Shown here: in pieces, positions 6,778 through 7,466 of the stretch
How the letters are laid out: the number at the start of each line of letters is the position of its first letter
Numbering within the stretch: position 1 is the stretch's first letter
DNA from: an uncultured Methylobacteriaceae bacterium
GTDB taxonomy: Bacteria; Pseudomonadota; Alphaproteobacteria; Rhizobiales; Beijerinckiaceae
DNA: 7,466 bases
NCBI GenBank assembly: GCA_937872715.1
Contig: CALMTJ010000253.1
Coordinates: 1 to 7,466, forward strand
Direction: 5' to 3'
Notes under the pieces: generated by a model
What the model was told of the DNA's origin: nothing
Seen by the model: only the letters and a program-made list of their open reading frames with translations
Database searches by the model: none
Program-made: the position numbers and the translations under genes

Positions 6778-6783
6778 AAGGAG
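6778..6783 (+). promoter_or_regulatory. Shine-Dalgarno AAGGAG fixing the GTG start of rpmE
   Basis: AAGGAG lies six bases before the GTG at 6790. There is no ATG, GTG or TTG in frame between this start and the conserved HPDYH block, so this site decides the unusually long N-terminus of L31. Confidence 0.75.
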
Positions 6784-6789
6784 CCGCCC

Positions 6790-7065
6790 GTGGCCGAGAA
6801 CAACCAGAAAGCCGTCAAGATCGAGAAGCGCGAGAAGGGCGAGACCGTCCATCCGGACTACCATTTCATCAAGGTCGTGATGACGAACGGGACGGAGTTC
6901 CGCACGCGCTCGACCATGGGGGCGGCCGGCGACACGCTGAACCTCGACATCGATCCGAACACCCATCCGGCCTGGACGGGCGGGACGCAGCAGCTCATGG
7001 ATCGCGGCGGCCGTCTGTCGCGCTTCAACTCGCGCTTCGGCAATCTCGGCCTGAAGACCTCCTGA
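6790..7065 (+). CDS. rpmE: Large ribosomal subunit protein bL31, N-terminally extended
   Basis: Component of the 50S subunit that bridges to the 30S head. The core is unmistakable: HPDYHFIKVVMTNGTEF at 21-37, DTLNLDIDPNTHPAWTGG at 48-65, then QQLMDRGGRLSRFNSRFG at 67-84. There is no cysteine, so the protein cannot hold the zinc of the CxxC type; this is usual in alphaproteobacteria. At 91 residues it is longer than the roughly 73 typical of the group, because of an extra N-terminal stretch MAENNQKAVKIEKREKGE of alternating Lys and Glu. The start is GTG, backed by AAGGAG at six bases. It is transcribed away from the Fic cassette and followed by rpmH 179 bases later, probably from a separate promoter. 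Confidence 0.96.
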   Translation: MAENNQKAVKIEKREKGETVHPDYHFIKVVMTNGTEFRTRSTMGAAGDTLNLDIDPNTHPAWTGGTQQLMDRGGRLSRFNSRFGNLGLKTS

Positions 7066-7070
7066 GAACC

Positions 7071-7088
7071 GCGCGGGTCGCACCGCGC
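7071..7088 (+). terminator. Weak hairpin after rpmE, possible terminator
   Basis: GCGCGG and CCGCGC form a perfect 6-bp stem around a 6-base loop (GTCGCA), five bases after the rpmE stop. No run of T follows, so it is not a canonical intrinsic terminator. It may pause polymerase or protect the 3' end, or be a chance pairing in G+C-rich DNA. Confidence 0.25.
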
Positions 7089-7105
7089 CGCGCCGGGGTC
7101 TCGCG

Positions 7106-7135
7106 TTGACTTCCCGGCGGCTTTCGCCGCATAAG
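7106..7135 (+). promoter_or_regulatory. rpmH promoter, sigma-70 type
   Basis: TTGACT (7106-7111, 5/6) and CATAAG (7130-7135, 4/6) lie 18 bases apart. The TTGAC core is typical of alphaproteobacterial housekeeping promoters. The leader to the rpmH start would be about 100 bases. The spacer contains CGGCG-GCTTT-CGCCG (7115-7129), a small inverted repeat whose meaning is unclear. Confidence 0.65.
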
Positions 7136-7244
7136 CCGCCGGCGAGCCGGGGATGCCGAACAGGCGTCCGCTCAGCCCAATCGTACAGACACACCCCATG
7201 CGGTCGGGACGCGCGACACCCGCACACGCGACCGGAGACGAGCC

Positions 7245-7379
7245 GTGAAGAGGACCTATCAACCGTCTAAGCTCGTGCGCAAGCGCCGGCACGGCTTCCG
7301 GGCCCGCATGGCGACCGTGGGCGGCCGCCGGGTCGTCGCGGCCCGCCGGGCGCGCGGACGCAAGCGCCTCTCCGCCTGA
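7245..7379 (+). CDS. rpmH: Large ribosomal subunit protein bL34
   Basis: A 44-residue, very basic 50S protein of exactly the usual length, beginning MKRTYQPSKLVRKRRHGFRA and ending GRKRLSA. The KRTYQPS opening and the HGFRARM and GRRVVAARRARGRKRL blocks are diagnostic. The GTG start at 7245 has GGAG (7234-7237) seven bases upstream. In bacteria rpmH is normally followed by rnpA and yidC; the window ends 87 bases after its stop. Confidence 0.97.
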   Translation: MKRTYQPSKLVRKRRHGFRARMATVGGRRVVAARRARGRKRLSA

Positions 7380-7445
7380 CGTCGCAGGCCGGGCGATGCG
7401 CCTCGGGGGCGACCCGGCGATCGGCCGTCTCCGTCGACCGCGCAG

Positions 7446-7466
7446 GTGAAGCCCGTCGCCTGCGGC
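7446..7466 (+). CDS. Possible first codons of rnpA (RNase P protein), cut by window end
   Basis: GTG AAG CCC GTC GCC TGC GGC (MKPVACG) is open to the window end, 66 bases after the rpmH stop, where rnpA is expected by conserved gene order. There is no clear Shine-Dalgarno and seven codons carry no family signature, so this rests on synteny alone. The ATG at 7396 opens only a 17-codon frame that stops, and is not a better candidate. Confidence 0.25.

Larger units (their letters stand above)
6367..6789. other. Divergent intergenic region between the Fic cassette and rpmE
   Basis: This is 423 bases without a gene I can support. It should contain the promoter of the minus-strand Fic cassette and that of plus-strand rpmE; only the latter has a reasonable candidate. 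On the minus strand TTGCAG and TTGAAT, 16 bases apart in the 6410-6450 area, form a weak possible promoter. An 8-base perfect inverted repeat (GGTGAACT 6471-6478, AGTTCACC 6532-6539) flanks a 53-base AT-richer interior. Two startless frames look protein-like: the minus-strand frame at 6453-6509 (FDRDFYVIADKFTSVYVDS) and the plus-strand frame at about 6557-6697 (including EFRIHVTLLVERDHLEASTL). They could be gene remnants or chance. No tRNA or clear terminator is present. Confidence 0.6.

Noticed and set aside
6122..7239. Ten-base direct repeat GACCGGAGAC at 6122-6131 and 7230-7239, possible insertion-site duplication
   Set aside because: The copies are 1.1 kb apart and do not bracket the Fic cassette. 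A ten-base match is not surprising in this composition.
6858..7292. Minus-strand frames across rpmE and rpmH
   Set aside because: They are antisense to two unmistakable ribosomal protein genes and show no family features.
7396..7449. 17-codon frame from ATG 7396 as a gene
   Set aside because: It is too short, has no ribosome binding site and shows no similarity to the expected RnpA start.
7380..7466. Replication origin near rpmH
   Set aside because: No DnaA box or AT-rich unwinding region was seen. rpmH does not mark the origin reliably in alphaproteobacteria.

Overview
The window looks like a chromosomal segment of a high-G+C alphaproteobacterium, most likely of the Hyphomicrobiales (Rhizobiales) and perhaps near Methylobacteriaceae or a relative. 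The reasons are G+C near 70% in the housekeeping genes (a hand-counted line of the ABC gene gives 44/60), a cysteine-free L31 of the alphaproteobacterial kind, an MsbA-related ABC exporter, and a glycerate 2-kinase of the GckA/TtuD type. Genus is not resolvable by eye.

Layout. Everything from 1 to 6366 that I can support as a gene is on the minus strand; 6790 to the end is on the plus strand. Reading the minus strand in its direction of transcription: a small protein (6366-6160) and a Fic-domain protein (6107-5460) form a two-gene cassette with visibly lower G+C (about 43-55% in lines I counted). Then come an MsbA-like half-transporter (5398-3605), a DUF433 antitoxin-like protein (3557-3282), a DUF5615 PIN-like putative toxin nuclease (3298-2879), glycerate 2-kinase (2882-1596), and the first 493 residues of a membrane receptor with a HAMP domain (1480 to beyond base 1). 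The receptor is probably a sensor histidine kinase whose catalytic part lies outside the window. DUF433, DUF5615 and the kinase overlap head to tail by 17 and 4 bases, so they are probably translated from one message.

On the plus strand are rpmE (L31, with an unusual N-terminal extension of about 18 residues) and rpmH (L34). rpmH has a recognisable sigma-70-type promoter, and the window ends just where rnpA would be expected. The 423-base stretch between the small Fic partner and rpmE is divergent intergenic DNA. It holds a candidate rpmE promoter with a palindrome in its spacer and some protein-like but startless reading frames.

The genes fall into three groups: housekeeping (ribosomal proteins, exporter, glycerate kinase), two toxin-antitoxin-like pairs (DUF433/DUF5615, and the Fic protein with its small partner), and a signal receptor. 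The Fic cassette and its little partner are the most accessory-looking part. I see no transposase, integrase, tRNA, rRNA or CRISPR array.
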